A stretch of DNA of 64,000 nucleotides from Streptomyces galbus. GTDB taxonomy: Bacteria > Actinomycetota > Actinomycetes > Streptomycetales > Streptomycetaceae. The translations under genes were made by a program, and so were the position numbers. This document shows, in pieces, positions 46,680 through 55,150 of the stretch. The stretch is taken from the NCBI RefSeq assembly GCF_005280195.1, contig NZ_SZPR01000012.1:62001-126000 (forward strand). The letters run 5' to 3'. Under the pieces are notes generated by a model. The model searched no databases and had not been told where the DNA came from. It saw only the letters and a program-made list of their open reading frames with translations. The stretch's first letter is position 1; each line of letters opens with the position of its first letter.

Positions 46680-47273
46680 TCACCAGCCCGCGGTGTGCCC
46701 CGTCAGCTCCCGGATCGCGGGCCGGGCCGCGTCCAGCACCGTCATGAACCAGGCGGAGAAGGGGTCCTCGGCGTGCCGCGCCTCGAGCTCGGCGGCGGTC
46801 ACGTACGCCGTGTCGCCGACCTCCTCCGGGTCGGGCCGCAGGGGGGACTGCACCAGGCCGACGAACAGGTGGTTGTACTCCTGCTCGACCAGGCCCGAGG
46901 CCGGGTCCGGGTGGTTGTAGCGCACCGTGCCCGCCTCGGCCAGCAGCGACGGGGAGACGCCCAGCTCCTCGAAGGTGCGCCGGGCGGCCGCCGCGAACGG
47001 CGCCTCACCGGGGTAGGGGTGGCCGCAGCAGGTGTTGGACCACACACCGGGGGAGTGGTACTTGCCGAGCGCCCGCTGCTGCAGCAGCAGCCGGCCGCGC
47101 TCGTCGAAGAGGAACACCGAGAAGGCGCGGTGCAGCTGCCCCGGGGGCTGGTGGGCGGTGAGTTTCTCCGCGGTGCCGATCGTCACGCCGTCCTCGTCGA
47201 CCAGTTCCAGCAGAATCGCGTCAGCGGTGCCGTTCGACGAGCTGTGCGTCGCGGTGGCAGGTGTGATCGGCAT
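46680..47273 (-). CDS. idi: Isopentenyl-diphosphate delta-isomerase, type 1
   Basis: 197 aa Nudix-fold enzyme that converts IPP to DMAPP, the starter unit for prenyl chains. Active-site Cys lies in GVWSNTCCGHPYPGE, the Nudix-like AAARRTFEELGVS follows, and catalytic Glu is in VEQEYNHLFVG. The start is taken at ATG 47273 (MPITPATATH), with AAGGATGGG upstream; ATG 47279 would add two residues. DMAPP is needed by the polyprenyl synthetase and hopanoid genes 10 kb downstream. Type 1 enzymes are divalent-metal, not flavin, dependent. Confidence 0.95.
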   Translation of the reverse strand: MPITPATATHSSSNGTADAILLELVDEDGVTIGTAEKLTAHQPPGQLHRAFSVFLFDERGRLLLQQRALGKYHSPGVWSNTCCGHPYPGEAPFAAAARRTFEELGVSPSLLAEAGTVRYNHPDPASGLVEQEYNHLFVGLVQSPLRPDPEEVGDTAYVTAAELEARHAEDPFSAWFMTVLDAARPAIRELTGHTAGW

Positions 47274-47439
47274 ACCCATCCTTAGCTTCGGTCCTCGCGC
47301 ACCCCAGTCTGCCGCACGCCCGCGCCGGTCCTGGCGTGTCGCGGCGCCGGAAGCGGGGCCCGATGGGTGATCTTGCCCGGCCGGACGGGCGGGGAACCGC
47401 CGTGCGGGGGGTGGTGCGGGAGCACGCGGGGCGCCGCCC

Positions 47440-48375
47440 TCAGTGGCAGAGCCGCGCCTCGTGCTCGGCGTGTCCGCTCGGCTCCAGCTGGAAGGTGCAG
47501 TGCTCCACGTCGAAGTGGTCGCCCAGACAGCCCTGCAGCTCGTGCAGCAGCTTCTCGTGGCCGATCGCGCTCAGCACGTCCGAGCGCACCACCACGTGCG
47601 CCGACAGCACCGGCATCCCCGAGGTGATGGTCCAGGCGTGCAGGTCGTGCACGTCCTCCACGCCGTCCAGGGCGAGGATGTGCGACCGCACCTCCGCCAT
47701 GTCGACGCCGCGGGGCGCCGCCTCCAGCAGCACGTCCAGGGTCTCGCGCAGCAGCTTCACCGTGCGCGGCACGATCATCAGACCGATCACCAGCGAGGCG
47801 ATCGGGTCGGCGGCGGCCCAGCCCGTGGTGAGGATCACCACCGCGGAGAGGATCACCGCGACCGAGCCCAGCGCGTCGGCGGCCACCTCCAGGAACGCGC
47901 CGCGCACGTTCAGGCTCTCCGCCTGGCCGCGCATCAGCAGCGTCAGCGAGACCGAGTTCGCGACCAGGCCGATCGCACCGAACACGATCATCAGCCCGCC
48001 CTCGGTGCCGGCCGGCGTGAGGAAGCGCTGGACGGCCTCGTACAGCACGTAGCCGCCGACCCCGAGCAGCAGCAGGCAGTTGGCGAGCGCGGCCAGGATC
48101 TCCGCGCGGGCGTAGCCGAACGTGCGGTGCGTGGTGGCCGGGCGGCCCGCGAAGTGGATGGCGAGCAGCGCCATGCCGAGGCCCAGCGCGTCGGTCGCCA
48201 TGTGCGCGGCGTCCGCGATCAGCGCCAGGGAGTCCGCGAGCACCCCGCCGACGATCTCGACGACCATCACGGTCAGCGTGATGCCGAGCGCGGCCCGCAG
48301 TCTGCCGCGGTGGGCGGCGGCCGCCGTCCCGCCGGCCGGTGCGTGCGTGTGTCCGTGGTCGTGCCCAGCCCCCAT
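47440..48375 (-). CDS. zitB: CDF-family zinc exporter, probably ZitB
   Basis: 311 aa. His-rich N-terminus (GHDHGHTHAPAGG), six transmembrane helices with the metal sites in TM2 (DSLALIADAAHMATD, H-x3-D pair) and TM5 (EVAADALGSV), and a cytoplasmic C-terminal domain with His residues (VEHCTFQLEPSGHAEHE). Exports Zn2+ in exchange for protons. A Zur-like box at 48469-48483 lies upstream; in S. coelicolor, Zur activates zitB at high zinc. GGAGGCGG precedes ATG 48375. The name rests on family, box and remembered synteny next to idi. Confidence 0.88.
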   Translation of the reverse strand: MGAGHDHGHTHAPAGGTAAAAHRGRLRAALGITLTVMVVEIVGGVLADSLALIADAAHMATDALGLGMALLAIHFAGRPATTHRTFGYARAEILAALANCLLLLGVGGYVLYEAVQRFLTPAGTEGGLMIVFGAIGLVANSVSLTLLMRGQAESLNVRGAFLEVAADALGSVAVILSAVVILTTGWAAADPIASLVIGLMIVPRTVKLLRETLDVLLEAAPRGVDMAEVRSHILALDGVEDVHDLHAWTITSGMPVLSAHVVVRSDVLSAIGHEKLLHELQGCLGDHFDVEHCTFQLEPSGHAEHEARLCH

Positions 48376-48468
48376 GGGAAAGCCGCCTCCAAAGGTCGCC
48401 GGACGGCGGGCGCGTGCCGTCCGGGACCACAGTGAACTACGGGTGGGGGGTATCGGGCAACGCGGCAC

Positions 48469-48483
48469 TGAACACCGTTGTCA
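48469..48483. promoter_or_regulatory. Zur-like box upstream of the CDF exporter
   Basis: TGAACACCGTTGTCA, a 7-1-7 palindrome with five of seven arm positions paired, close to the TGAAAAC-n-GTTTTCA-like Zur consensus. About 95 bp before the zitB start. Confidence 0.55.
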
Positions 48484-48537
48484 TTGCTGTGACCTGCGGA
48501 AACGAACGCCACCCCGCGGGCGGGGCCGAGCCGCAGG

Positions 48538-49536
48538 TCAGCGCGTCGCCGCCGGTGCGGCCGGCGCCCCGCCGTGGTGCAGCCGCCACCCCTGCCAGGC
48601 CGACTCGACCATCTCGCGCACCCCGCGCCGGGCCGTCCAGCCCAGCTCGCGGGCGGCCAGCGCGGCCGACGCCACGGCCCGGGGCGCGTCACCCGGGCGG
48701 CGGCCCTCGACCTCCGCGGGCCGCCGGTCACCGGTGACCTCGCCGATCAGCGTGACCAGCTCCCGGACCGAGACGCCCTCGCCCCGTCCGATGTTCACCG
48801 TCAGGTCCCCGGACGCGTCCGGCGCGGACAGCCGGCGCGCCGCCGCCAGGTGCGCCTCGGCCAGGTCGGCCACGTGGATGTAGTCGCGCACGCACGTCCC
48901 GTCCGGCGTCGGGTAGTCGTCGCCGAAGATCCGCGGGGCCTCGTCGCGGGTGAGCCGGTCGAAGACCATCGGGACGATGTTGAACACGCCCGTGTCGGCC
49001 AGCTCCGGCGCGGCGGCGCCCGCCACGTTGAAGTAGCGCAGGCAGGTCGTCGCGATGCCGTGCGCCCGCCCCGCCGCCCGCACCAGCCACTCCCCGGCCA
49101 GCTTGGTCTCGCCGTACGGGTTCACCGGGGCGCACGGGGTGTCCTCGGTGATCAGGTCCACGTCCGGGTTGCCGTACACCGCGGCGGACGAGGAGAACAG
49201 GAACCGCCCGATCCCCGCCGCGGCGACCGCGTCGAGCAGCGTGGCGAGCCCGCCGACGTTCTCCCGGTAGTAGCGGGTCGGCTGCGCCACCGACTCGGCG
49301 ACCTGCTTGCGCGCGGCCAGGTGCACCACGCCGGTCACCGCGTGCTCGGCGAAGGTCCGCTCCAGCAGCGCCCCGTCCAGCAGCGAGCCCGGGACCAGGA
49401 GGACGTCCGCCGGGAGCCGCCCTGGAACCCCGGTCGACAGGTCGTCCAGGACGACGACCCGCTCCCCGGCGCCGGCCATCGCCCGCGCCACGTGCGCCCC
49501 TACGTATCCGGCCCCGCCGGTGATCAGCCACGTCAT
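48538..49536 (-). CDS. galE: UDP-glucose 4-epimerase
   Basis: 332 aa extended SDR. NAD-binding WLITGGAGYVGAHVARAM, catalytic LFSSSAAVYGNP plus NPYGETKLAGE (Tyr-x3-Lys), YFNVAGA, and PTPDGTCVRDYIHVADLAEAH are the GalE signature. Interconverts UDP-glucose and UDP-galactose. TAGGGT 8 nt before the ATG fits a leaderless start. It is divergent from the CDP-alcohol phosphotransferase operon and could supply UDP-galactose for a glycan made there. Confidence 0.93.
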   Translation of the reverse strand: MTWLITGGAGYVGAHVARAMAGAGERVVVLDDLSTGVPGRLPADVLLVPGSLLDGALLERTFAEHAVTGVVHLAARKQVAESVAQPTRYYRENVGGLATLLDAVAAAGIGRFLFSSSAAVYGNPDVDLITEDTPCAPVNPYGETKLAGEWLVRAAGRAHGIATTCLRYFNVAGAAAPELADTGVFNIVPMVFDRLTRDEAPRIFGDDYPTPDGTCVRDYIHVADLAEAHLAAARRLSAPDASGDLTVNIGRGEGVSVRELVTLIGEVTGDRRPAEVEGRRPGDAPRAVASAALAARELGWTARRGVREMVESAWQGWRLHHGGAPAAPAATR

Positions 49537-49728
49537 GGTCGTCCACCCTATGCGGGAGCACCGGGCCGGTGCGCAATGTCCCCGATGTCGCCTCCGGGGC
49601 CGCGCGGTTTGTGGCGGGGACCACCGATCACACATGATGATCTCGGCGGAGGCCGGTGCAGCGGGTCTTGATCGGGCCTGAACGGCCGGTGAACGACGGT
49701 TTCCCGGCATCCGATAGCCTCTGCCGAC

Positions 49729-49806
49729 ATGTCGCCCGCCGGGAGTCGCCCAGGGGCGCCCCCACCACGCAGACGACCGGCGTGCCACGCGCCGCACAGG
49801 GAGTGA
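49729..49806 (+). CDS. Possible leaderless 25-aa leader peptide before the CDP-alcohol operon
   Basis: TAGCCT (49715-49720) is followed after 8 nt by ATG 49729, and the frame stops at TGA 49804-49806, six nt before the TTG start of the next gene. It encodes a Pro/Arg-rich peptide (MSPAGSRPGAPPPRRR...). The same stretch carries the next gene's ribosome-binding site, so translation of the leader would affect it. Promoter-to-ATG spacing supports translation; composition alone does not. It could simply be untranslated leader. Confidence 0.4.
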   Translation: MSPAGSRPGAPPPRRRPACHAPHRE

Positions 49807-49812
49807 GTTCGG

Positions 49813-51657
49813 TTGCCGACCGCCATCCTCACCGGTCAGCCGGTGCCCGGATCGTCGATCGAGTCGGACCTGCGGGACCTCGGCTTCGACGTCCGCACCG
49901 CCTCCGGCCCCGCCGACGCCGAGGCGCTGCTCGCCGCGGTGCCGAGCGAGGAGCGGGTCGCCCTCGTCGACGCCCGCTTCGTCGGCCACCCGCACGCCCT
50001 GCGTCTCGGGCTCACCGACCCGCGCTTCCCGCTGGCCGCGGTCCCCGGCGCCGTCACCGCCCGGGCCGAGGGCCGCCTGGCGCTGACCCGCGCGCTGGCC
50101 CGCGAGACCTCCGCCGGCGGTGGCGCGGCGCACGGCGCCGCCCTCGCGGGCACGAAGCTGAGCGTGGGGGACGCGGCCGGGGTGGCGAGCCTCGCCGACC
50201 GGGTCGTCACCGCGCTGGACGCCGACGGCGCCGCGGTGCACCGCCCCGAGCTCGGCAGCCTGGTCGCCGCGGTCCCCGCCGACCCCCAGGCCCGCAACGA
50301 GGCACGGCAGGCCGTCGCCGCCGTCGACGACGAGGCCGTCCGCCTGAAGTCGGCCGTGAAGGCCCGCGACGGGTTCTTCACCACCTTCTTCATCAGCCCC
50401 TACTCCCGCTACATCGCCCGCTGGTGCGCCCGGCGCGGCCTGACCCCGAACCAGGTCACCACCGCCTCCCTGCTCACCGCGCTGATCGCGGCGAGCTGCG
50501 CGGCCACCGGCACCCGGGCGGGCTTCGTCGCGGCGGGCGTCCTGCTCATCGTGTCCTTCGTGCTGGACTGCACCGACGGTCAGCTGGCCCGCTACTCCCT
50601 GCAGTACTCCACGCTCGGCGCCTGGCTCGACGCCACCTTCGACCGGGCCAAGGAGTACGCCTACTACGCGGGGCTCGCGCTGGGCGCGGCCCGCGGCGGC
50701 GACGACGTGTGGGCCCTCGCGCTCGGCGCGATGGTCCTGCAGACCTGCCGGCACGTCGTCGACTTCTCCTTCAACGAGGCCAACCACGACGCCACGGCGA
50801 ACACCAGCCCGACCGCCGCCCTCTCCGACAAGCTCGACAGCGTCGGCTGGACGGTCTGGGTGCGCCGGATGATAGTGCTGCCCATCGGTGAACGATGGGC
50901 CATGATCGCCGTTCTGACCGCGGCCACCACCCCGCGGATCACCTTCTACGCCCTGCTGATCGGCTGCGCCCTCGCGGCCACGTACACGACGGCCGGCCGG
51001 GTGCTGCGCTCGCTGACCCGCACGGCGCAGCGCACCGACCGCGCGGCGCGCGCCCTGGCCGACCTCGCGGACAACGGGCCCCTCGCCGAGCTGCCGGCAC
51101 GGGTCCTGCCCGCGGGGCGCTTCCCGGCCCTGCTGTGGGCCGTGCTCGGAGCCGTCCTCCTGCCGCTCGCCGCCTGGATCGACGGACCGGGCTGGTCGGT
51201 CGTCCTGTGCGCCGCCGTCTACGTGCTGCTGTCCTCCGAGGCCGTCGCCCGCCCCCTCAAGGGCGCCCTCGACTGGCTCGTCCCGCCCCTGTTCCGCGCC
51301 GCCGAGTACGGCACCGTGCTGATCCTCGCGGCGAAGTCGGACGTTAACGGAGCGCTACCGGCGGCTTTCGGACTGGTGGCCGCCGTCGCCTACCATCACT
51401 ACGACACGGTGTACCGCATCCGCGGCGACGCCGGAGCGCCGCCGGCCTGGCTGGTGCGCGCCGTCGGGGGGCAGGAGGGGCGGACGCTGCTCGTCACCGT
51501 CCTCGCCGCACTGCTCACCGCGGCGCAGTTCAAGGTCGCGCTCACGGCCCTGGCCGTGGCCGTGGCCCTCGTGGTGCTCGTCGAGAGCATCCGCTTCTGG
51601 GTCGCCGCCCACCAGGGTGGCGCCCCGGCCGTACACGATGAAGGAGAACCCGCATGA
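49813..51657 (+). CDS. CDP-alcohol phosphotransferase fusion with degenerate N-terminal and C-terminal membrane domains (DUF5941 type)
   Basis: 614 aa. Residues 1-180: a soluble domain that may be a decayed nucleotidyltransferase. Residues ~185-400: a CDP-alcohol phosphotransferase domain with the full catalytic signature D252-x2-D255-G-x2-A259-R260-x8-G269-x3-D273-x3-D277, preceded by the usual entry RDGFFTTFFISPYSRYIARW...GLTPNQVT. Residues ~400-614: more hydrophobic helices (VLGAVLLPLAAWI and others). It transfers a phosphoalcohol from a CDP-alcohol to an acceptor in the membrane. TTG start is the first after an in-frame stop, with CAGGGAG 9 nt upstream. Its layout recalls bifunctional inositol-phosphate cytidylyltransferase/DIPP synthase. 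Overlaps the next gene (ATGA). Confidence 0.85.
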   Translation: MPTAILTGQPVPGSSIESDLRDLGFDVRTASGPADAEALLAAVPSEERVALVDARFVGHPHALRLGLTDPRFPLAAVPGAVTARAEGRLALTRALARETSAGGGAAHGAALAGTKLSVGDAAGVASLADRVVTALDADGAAVHRPELGSLVAAVPADPQARNEARQAVAAVDDEAVRLKSAVKARDGFFTTFFISPYSRYIARWCARRGLTPNQVTTASLLTALIAASCAATGTRAGFVAAGVLLIVSFVLDCTDGQLARYSLQYSTLGAWLDATFDRAKEYAYYAGLALGAARGGDDVWALALGAMVLQTCRHVVDFSFNEANHDATANTSPTAALSDKLDSVGWTVWVRRMIVLPIGERWAMIAVLTAATTPRITFYALLIGCALAATYTTAGRVLRSLTRTAQRTDRAARALADLADNGPLAELPARVLPAGRFPALLWAVLGAVLLPLAAWIDGPGWSVVLCAAVYVLLSSEAVARPLKGALDWLVPPLFRAAEYGTVLILAAKSDVNGALPAAFGLVAAVAYHHYDTVYRIRGDAGAPPAWLVRAVGGQEGRTLLVTVLAALLTAAQFKVALTALAVAVALVVLVESIRFWVAAHQGGAPAVHDEGEPA

Positions 51658-52406
51658 TCGGCCTCGTGCTGGCGGCCGGCGCCGGACGGCGTCTGCGCCC
51701 CTACACCGACAGCCTGCCCAAGGCGCTGGTGCCGGTGGGGCCCGCGGGCATAGAGGGCGAGCCCACGGTGCTCGACCTGACCCTCGCCAACTTCGCCGAG
51801 GTCGGCCTGACGGAGGCGGCGGTCATCGTCGGCTACCGCAAGGAGGCCGTGTACGCGCGCAAGGCGGCGCTGGAGGAGAAGTACGGGCTGCGGCTGACCC
51901 TGATCGACAACGACAAGGCCGAGGAGTGGAACAACGCCTACTCCCTGTGGTGCGGCCGTGACGCCCTCAAGGACGGCGTGATCCTCGCCAACGGCGACAC
52001 CGTGCACCCGGTCTCGGTGGAGAAGACCCTGCTCGCCGCCCGCGGCGAGGGCAAGCGGATCATCCTCGCCCTGGACACCGTGAAGTCCCTCGCGGACGAG
52101 GAGATGAAGGTCGTCGTCGACCCGGCCAGGGGCATGACGAGGATCACCAAGCTGATGGACCCCGCCGAGGCCACCGGCGAGTACATCGGCGTCACCCTGA
52201 TCGAGGGCGACGCCGCCCCCGAACTGGCCGACGCGCTCAAGACCGTCTGGGAGACCGACCCCCAGCAGTTCTACGAGCACGGCTACCAGGAGCTCGTCCA
52301 CCGCGGCTTCCGCATCGACGTCGCGCCGATCGGCGACGTGCCGTGGGTGGAGATCGACAACCACGACGACCTCGCCCGGGGACGGGAGATCGCGTGCCAG
52401 TACTGA
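51654..52406 (+). CDS. Sugar/polyol-phosphate nucleotidyltransferase (CTP-type, phosphocholine/inositol-phosphate cytidylyltransferase-like)
   Basis: 250 aa. Classic nucleotidyltransferase loop LAAGAGRRLRPYTDSLPKAL (residues 7-26), then DNDKAEEWNNAYSLWCGRDAL and ANGDTVHPVS (metal-binding Asp), and EIDNHDDLARG at the end. The DN...NN.YSL pattern is that of the LicC/inositol-1-phosphate cytidylyltransferase group, so CTP is the likely donor. Substrate is inferred to be the polyol phosphate made by the next gene's product. ATGA overlap with the preceding gene and 13-bp overlap with the next. Confidence 0.88.
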   Translation: MIGLVLAAGAGRRLRPYTDSLPKALVPVGPAGIEGEPTVLDLTLANFAEVGLTEAAVIVGYRKEAVYARKAALEEKYGLRLTLIDNDKAEEWNNAYSLWCGRDALKDGVILANGDTVHPVSVEKTLLAARGEGKRIILALDTVKSLADEEMKVVVDPARGMTRITKLMDPAEATGEYIGVTLIEGDAAPELADALKTVWETDPQQFYEHGYQELVHRGFRIDVAPIGDVPWVEIDNHDDLARGREIACQY

Positions 52407-53455
52407 CCCGGCTGATCCCCTCCCCGCTCGTCGTCGACATCCGCCCCGGCGCCCTCGACGACGTGGGCTGCGTGCTCGCCGACGAGCGCATCTCGCACTC
52501 CGGCCGCCTCGCGGTCGCCGTCAGCGGCGGCTCCGGCGCCCGGCTGCGCGAGCGGATCGCCCCCACCCTGCCCGGCGCCACCTGGTACGAGGTCGGCGGC
52601 GGCACCCTCGACGACGCGGTGCGCCTGGCAGGCGAGATGAAGGCCGGCCACTACGACGCGGTGGTGGGCCTCGGCGGCGGCAAGATCATCGACTGCGCCA
52701 AGTTCGCCGCCGCCCGCCTCGGCCTGCCCCTGGTCGCCGTGCCGACGAACCTCGCGCACGACGGCCTGTGCTCGCCGGTCGCCACCCTCGACAACGACGC
52801 GGGCCGCGGCTCCTACGGCGTGCCCAACCCGATCGCGGTCGTCATCGACCTCGACGTCATCCGCGAGGCCCCGGCCCGCTTCGTGCGGGCCGGCATCGGC
52901 GACGCCGTCTCCAACGTCTCGGCGGTCGCCGACTGGGAGCTCGCCCACCGCGTCAAGGGCGAGAAGATCGACGGCCTGGCCGCCGCGATCGCCCGGCAGG
53001 CGGGCGAGGCGGTGCTGCGCCACCCGGGCGGGGTCGGCGACACCGACTTCCTCCAGGTGCTGGCCGAGGCGCTGGTGCTCAGCGGCATCGCGATGTCGGT
53101 GTCCGGTGACTCCCGCCCCTGCTCCGGCGCGTGCCACGAGATCAACCACGCGTTCGACCTGCTGTACCCGCGCCGCGCCGCGGCCCACGGCGAACAGTGC
53201 GGCCTCGCCGCCGCGTTCGCCATGTACCTGCGCGGAGCCCACGAGGAGTCGGCCCACATGGCCGGGGTGCTGCGCCGGCACGGACTGCCCGTGCTGCCGG
53301 ACGAGATCGGTTTCACGACCGAGGAGTTCGTCCGGGTCGTGGCCTACGCCCCCGAGACACGGCCGGGCCGCTTCACGATCCTCGAACACCTCGACCTGAA
53401 AACCGAACAGATCAAGGACGTCTACGCCGACTATGTCAAGGCCATCGGTAGCTGA
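52394..53455 (+). CDS. sn-Glycerol-1-phosphate dehydrogenase-like iron-containing alcohol dehydrogenase
   Basis: 353 aa. GlyDH/G1PDH fold: GLGGGKIIDCAKFAA (NAD-binding), PTNLAHDGLCSPVA (matches the G1PDH THxASHDGIASP-type motif), and zinc ligands Asp170 (RAGIGDAVSN), His248 (CHEINHAFD) and His265 (AHGEQCG). Enzymes of this type (archaeal EgsA, Bacillus AraM) reduce dihydroxyacetone phosphate to glycerol-1-phosphate, the mirror image of the usual bacterial G3P. Start GTG 52394 (MPVLTRLIPS) with GGGAG upstream. Overlaps both neighbours, so it is clearly part of the operon. Substrate is inferred from motif similarity. Confidence 0.87.
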   Translation: MPVLTRLIPSPLVVDIRPGALDDVGCVLADERISHSGRLAVAVSGGSGARLRERIAPTLPGATWYEVGGGTLDDAVRLAGEMKAGHYDAVVGLGGGKIIDCAKFAAARLGLPLVAVPTNLAHDGLCSPVATLDNDAGRGSYGVPNPIAVVIDLDVIREAPARFVRAGIGDAVSNVSAVADWELAHRVKGEKIDGLAAAIARQAGEAVLRHPGGVGDTDFLQVLAEALVLSGIAMSVSGDSRPCSGACHEINHAFDLLYPRRAAAHGEQCGLAAAFAMYLRGAHEESAHMAGVLRRHGLPVLPDEIGFTTEEFVRVVAYAPETRPGRFTILEHLDLKTEQIKDVYADYVKAIGS

Positions 53456-54212
53456 ACTCCGTCCGGTCGTCCACCCCGCCGGGGTGAAGGACCGGCGCAG
53501 CGGCGAGCACTGGATGGGACGCCTCTACATGCGTGAGGTGTCCCTGCGGGTCGACCGCTACCTGGTGAACACCAGGGTCACACCCAACCAGCTCACGTAC
53601 CTGATGACCGTGTGCGGCGTGCTCGCGGCCCCGGCCCTGCTGGTGCCGGGGATCGCGGGCGCGGTGCTCGGCGTGGTGATGGTCCAGCTCTACCTGCTGC
53701 TGGACTGCGTCGACGGCGAGATCGCCCGCTGGAAGAAGCAGTACTCGCTCGGCGGCGTCTACCTCGACCGGGTCGGCGCCTACCTGACCGACGCGGCCGT
53801 GCTGGTCGGCCTCGGGCTGCGCGCCGCCGACCTGTGGGGCAGCGGGCGCATCGACTGGCTGTGGGCGTTCCTCGGCACCCTGGCCGCGCTCGGCGCCATC
53901 CTGATCAAGGCGGAGACCGACCTGGTCGGCGTCGCCCGGCACCAGACCGGCAGGCCACCGGTGCAGGAGGCCGCCGCCGAGATGCGCTCCTCCGGCATGG
54001 CGCTGGCCCGCCGGGCCGCCGCCGCGCTGAAGTTCCACCGGCTGGTCCTCGGCATCGAGGCGTCCCTGCTGATCCTGGTCCTCGCGATCGCCGACGCGGC
54101 CCGCGGCGACCTGTTCTTCACCCGGCTCGGCACCGCCGTGCTCGCCGGGATCGCGCTGGTGCAGACCCTGCTGCACCTGGTGTCCATCCTGGCGTCGAGC
54201 AGACTGCGGTGA
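53433..54212 (+). CDS. CDP-alcohol phosphotransferase family protein (second in operon)
   Basis: 259 aa with about five hydrophobic helices. The signature reads D91-CV-D94-G-EI-A98-R99-WKKQYSLG-G108-VYL-D112, but the fourth Asp of the canonical site (position 116) is Ala (DRVGA). Other sub-families also vary here, so it may still be active or act with the larger paralogue at 49.8 kb. ATG 53433 overlaps the dehydrogenase gene by 23 bp. VTPNQLTYL resembles the entry motif of the first paralogue. Likely acts in the inner membrane on the CDP-alcohol made by the operon. Confidence 0.88.
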   Translation: MSRPSVAELRPVVHPAGVKDRRSGEHWMGRLYMREVSLRVDRYLVNTRVTPNQLTYLMTVCGVLAAPALLVPGIAGAVLGVVMVQLYLLLDCVDGEIARWKKQYSLGGVYLDRVGAYLTDAAVLVGLGLRAADLWGSGRIDWLWAFLGTLAALGAILIKAETDLVGVARHQTGRPPVQEAAAEMRSSGMALARRAAAALKFHRLVLGIEASLLILVLAIADAARGDLFFTRLGTAVLAGIALVQTLLHLVSILASSRLR

Positions 54213-55105
54213 GTGCGATGGCTTCCTCCTCCCTGAAGGTCGGCGCGGTCGTCATCACCATGGGCAACCGCCCCGAGGAGCTGCGCGCGCTGCTGGACTC
54301 GGTCGCCAAGCAGGACGGCGACCCGGTCCAGGTGGTCGTGGTCGGCAACGGCTCGCCGGTCCCCGACGTCCCCGAGGGCGTGCGGACCGTCGAGCTGCCC
54401 GAGAACCTCGGCATCCCCGGCGGACGCAACGTGGGCATCGAGGCGTTCGGGCCCAGCGGCCGGGACGTCGACATCCTGCTGTTCCTCGACGACGACGGGC
54501 TGCTCGCGCACCACGACACCGCCGAGCTGTGCCGCCAGGCGTTCGCCGAGGACCCCCGGCTGGGCATCGTCAGCTTCCGCATCGCCGACCCGGACACCGG
54601 GGTCACCCAGCGCCGGCACGTGCCGCGGCTGCGCGCCTCGGACCCGATGCGCTCCTCCCGGGTCACCACCTTCCTCGGCGGCGCCAACGCGGTGCGCACC
54701 CAGGTGTTCGCGGAAGTGGGCGCCCTGCCGGACGCATTCTTCTACGCGCACGAGGAAACCGATCTGGCATGGCGGGCCCTCGACGCGGGCTGGATGATCG
54801 ACTACCGGTCCGACATGGTGCTGTACCACCCGACGACCGCGCCCTCGCGGCACGCGGTCTACCACCGCATGGTCGCCCGCAACCGCGTCTGGCTCGCCCG
54901 CCGCAACCTGCCCGCCGTGCTGGTCCCCGTCTACCTCGGGGTCTGGATGCTGCTCACGCTGCTGCGCCGCCCGTCCCGGCCGGCGCTGAAGGCCTGGTTC
55001 GGCGGCTTCCGCGAGGGCTGGACCACGTCCTGCGGCCCGCGCCGGCCCATGAAGTGGCGGACCGTCTGGCGGCTGACCCGGCTGGGCCGGCCCCCGGTCA
55101 TCTGA
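54209..55105 (+). CDS. Family 2 glycosyltransferase
   Basis: 298 aa GT-A fold. VGAVVITMGNRPEELRALLD start, NLGIPGGRNVGIEAFG, the metal-binding LLFLDDDG (DxD), and HEETDLAWRALDAGW near the acceptor site are typical of rhamnosyl/galactofuranosyl-type GT2 enzymes. A hydrophobic C-terminal helix (VLVPVYLGVWMLLTLL) would anchor it to the membrane. GTGA overlap with the preceding gene. It probably adds a sugar to the operon's lipid-linked product. Confidence 0.92.
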   Translation: MSAMASSSLKVGAVVITMGNRPEELRALLDSVAKQDGDPVQVVVVGNGSPVPDVPEGVRTVELPENLGIPGGRNVGIEAFGPSGRDVDILLFLDDDGLLAHHDTAELCRQAFAEDPRLGIVSFRIADPDTGVTQRRHVPRLRASDPMRSSRVTTFLGGANAVRTQVFAEVGALPDAFFYAHEETDLAWRALDAGWMIDYRSDMVLYHPTTAPSRHAVYHRMVARNRVWLARRNLPAVLVPVYLGVWMLLTLLRRPSRPALKAWFGGFREGWTTSCGPRRPMKWRTVWRLTRLGRPPVI

Positions 55106-55150
55106 GAGGCTGCGTCCCACGGGGTACCCGGCGAGACGAAGGTTCCAGCT

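Noticed and set aside
48538..50787. 749-aa minus-strand frame covering galE and beyond
   Set aside because: Only the first third (from ATG 49536) is galE. The rest is antisense to the CDP-alcohol transferase, with typical GC-rich mirror composition.
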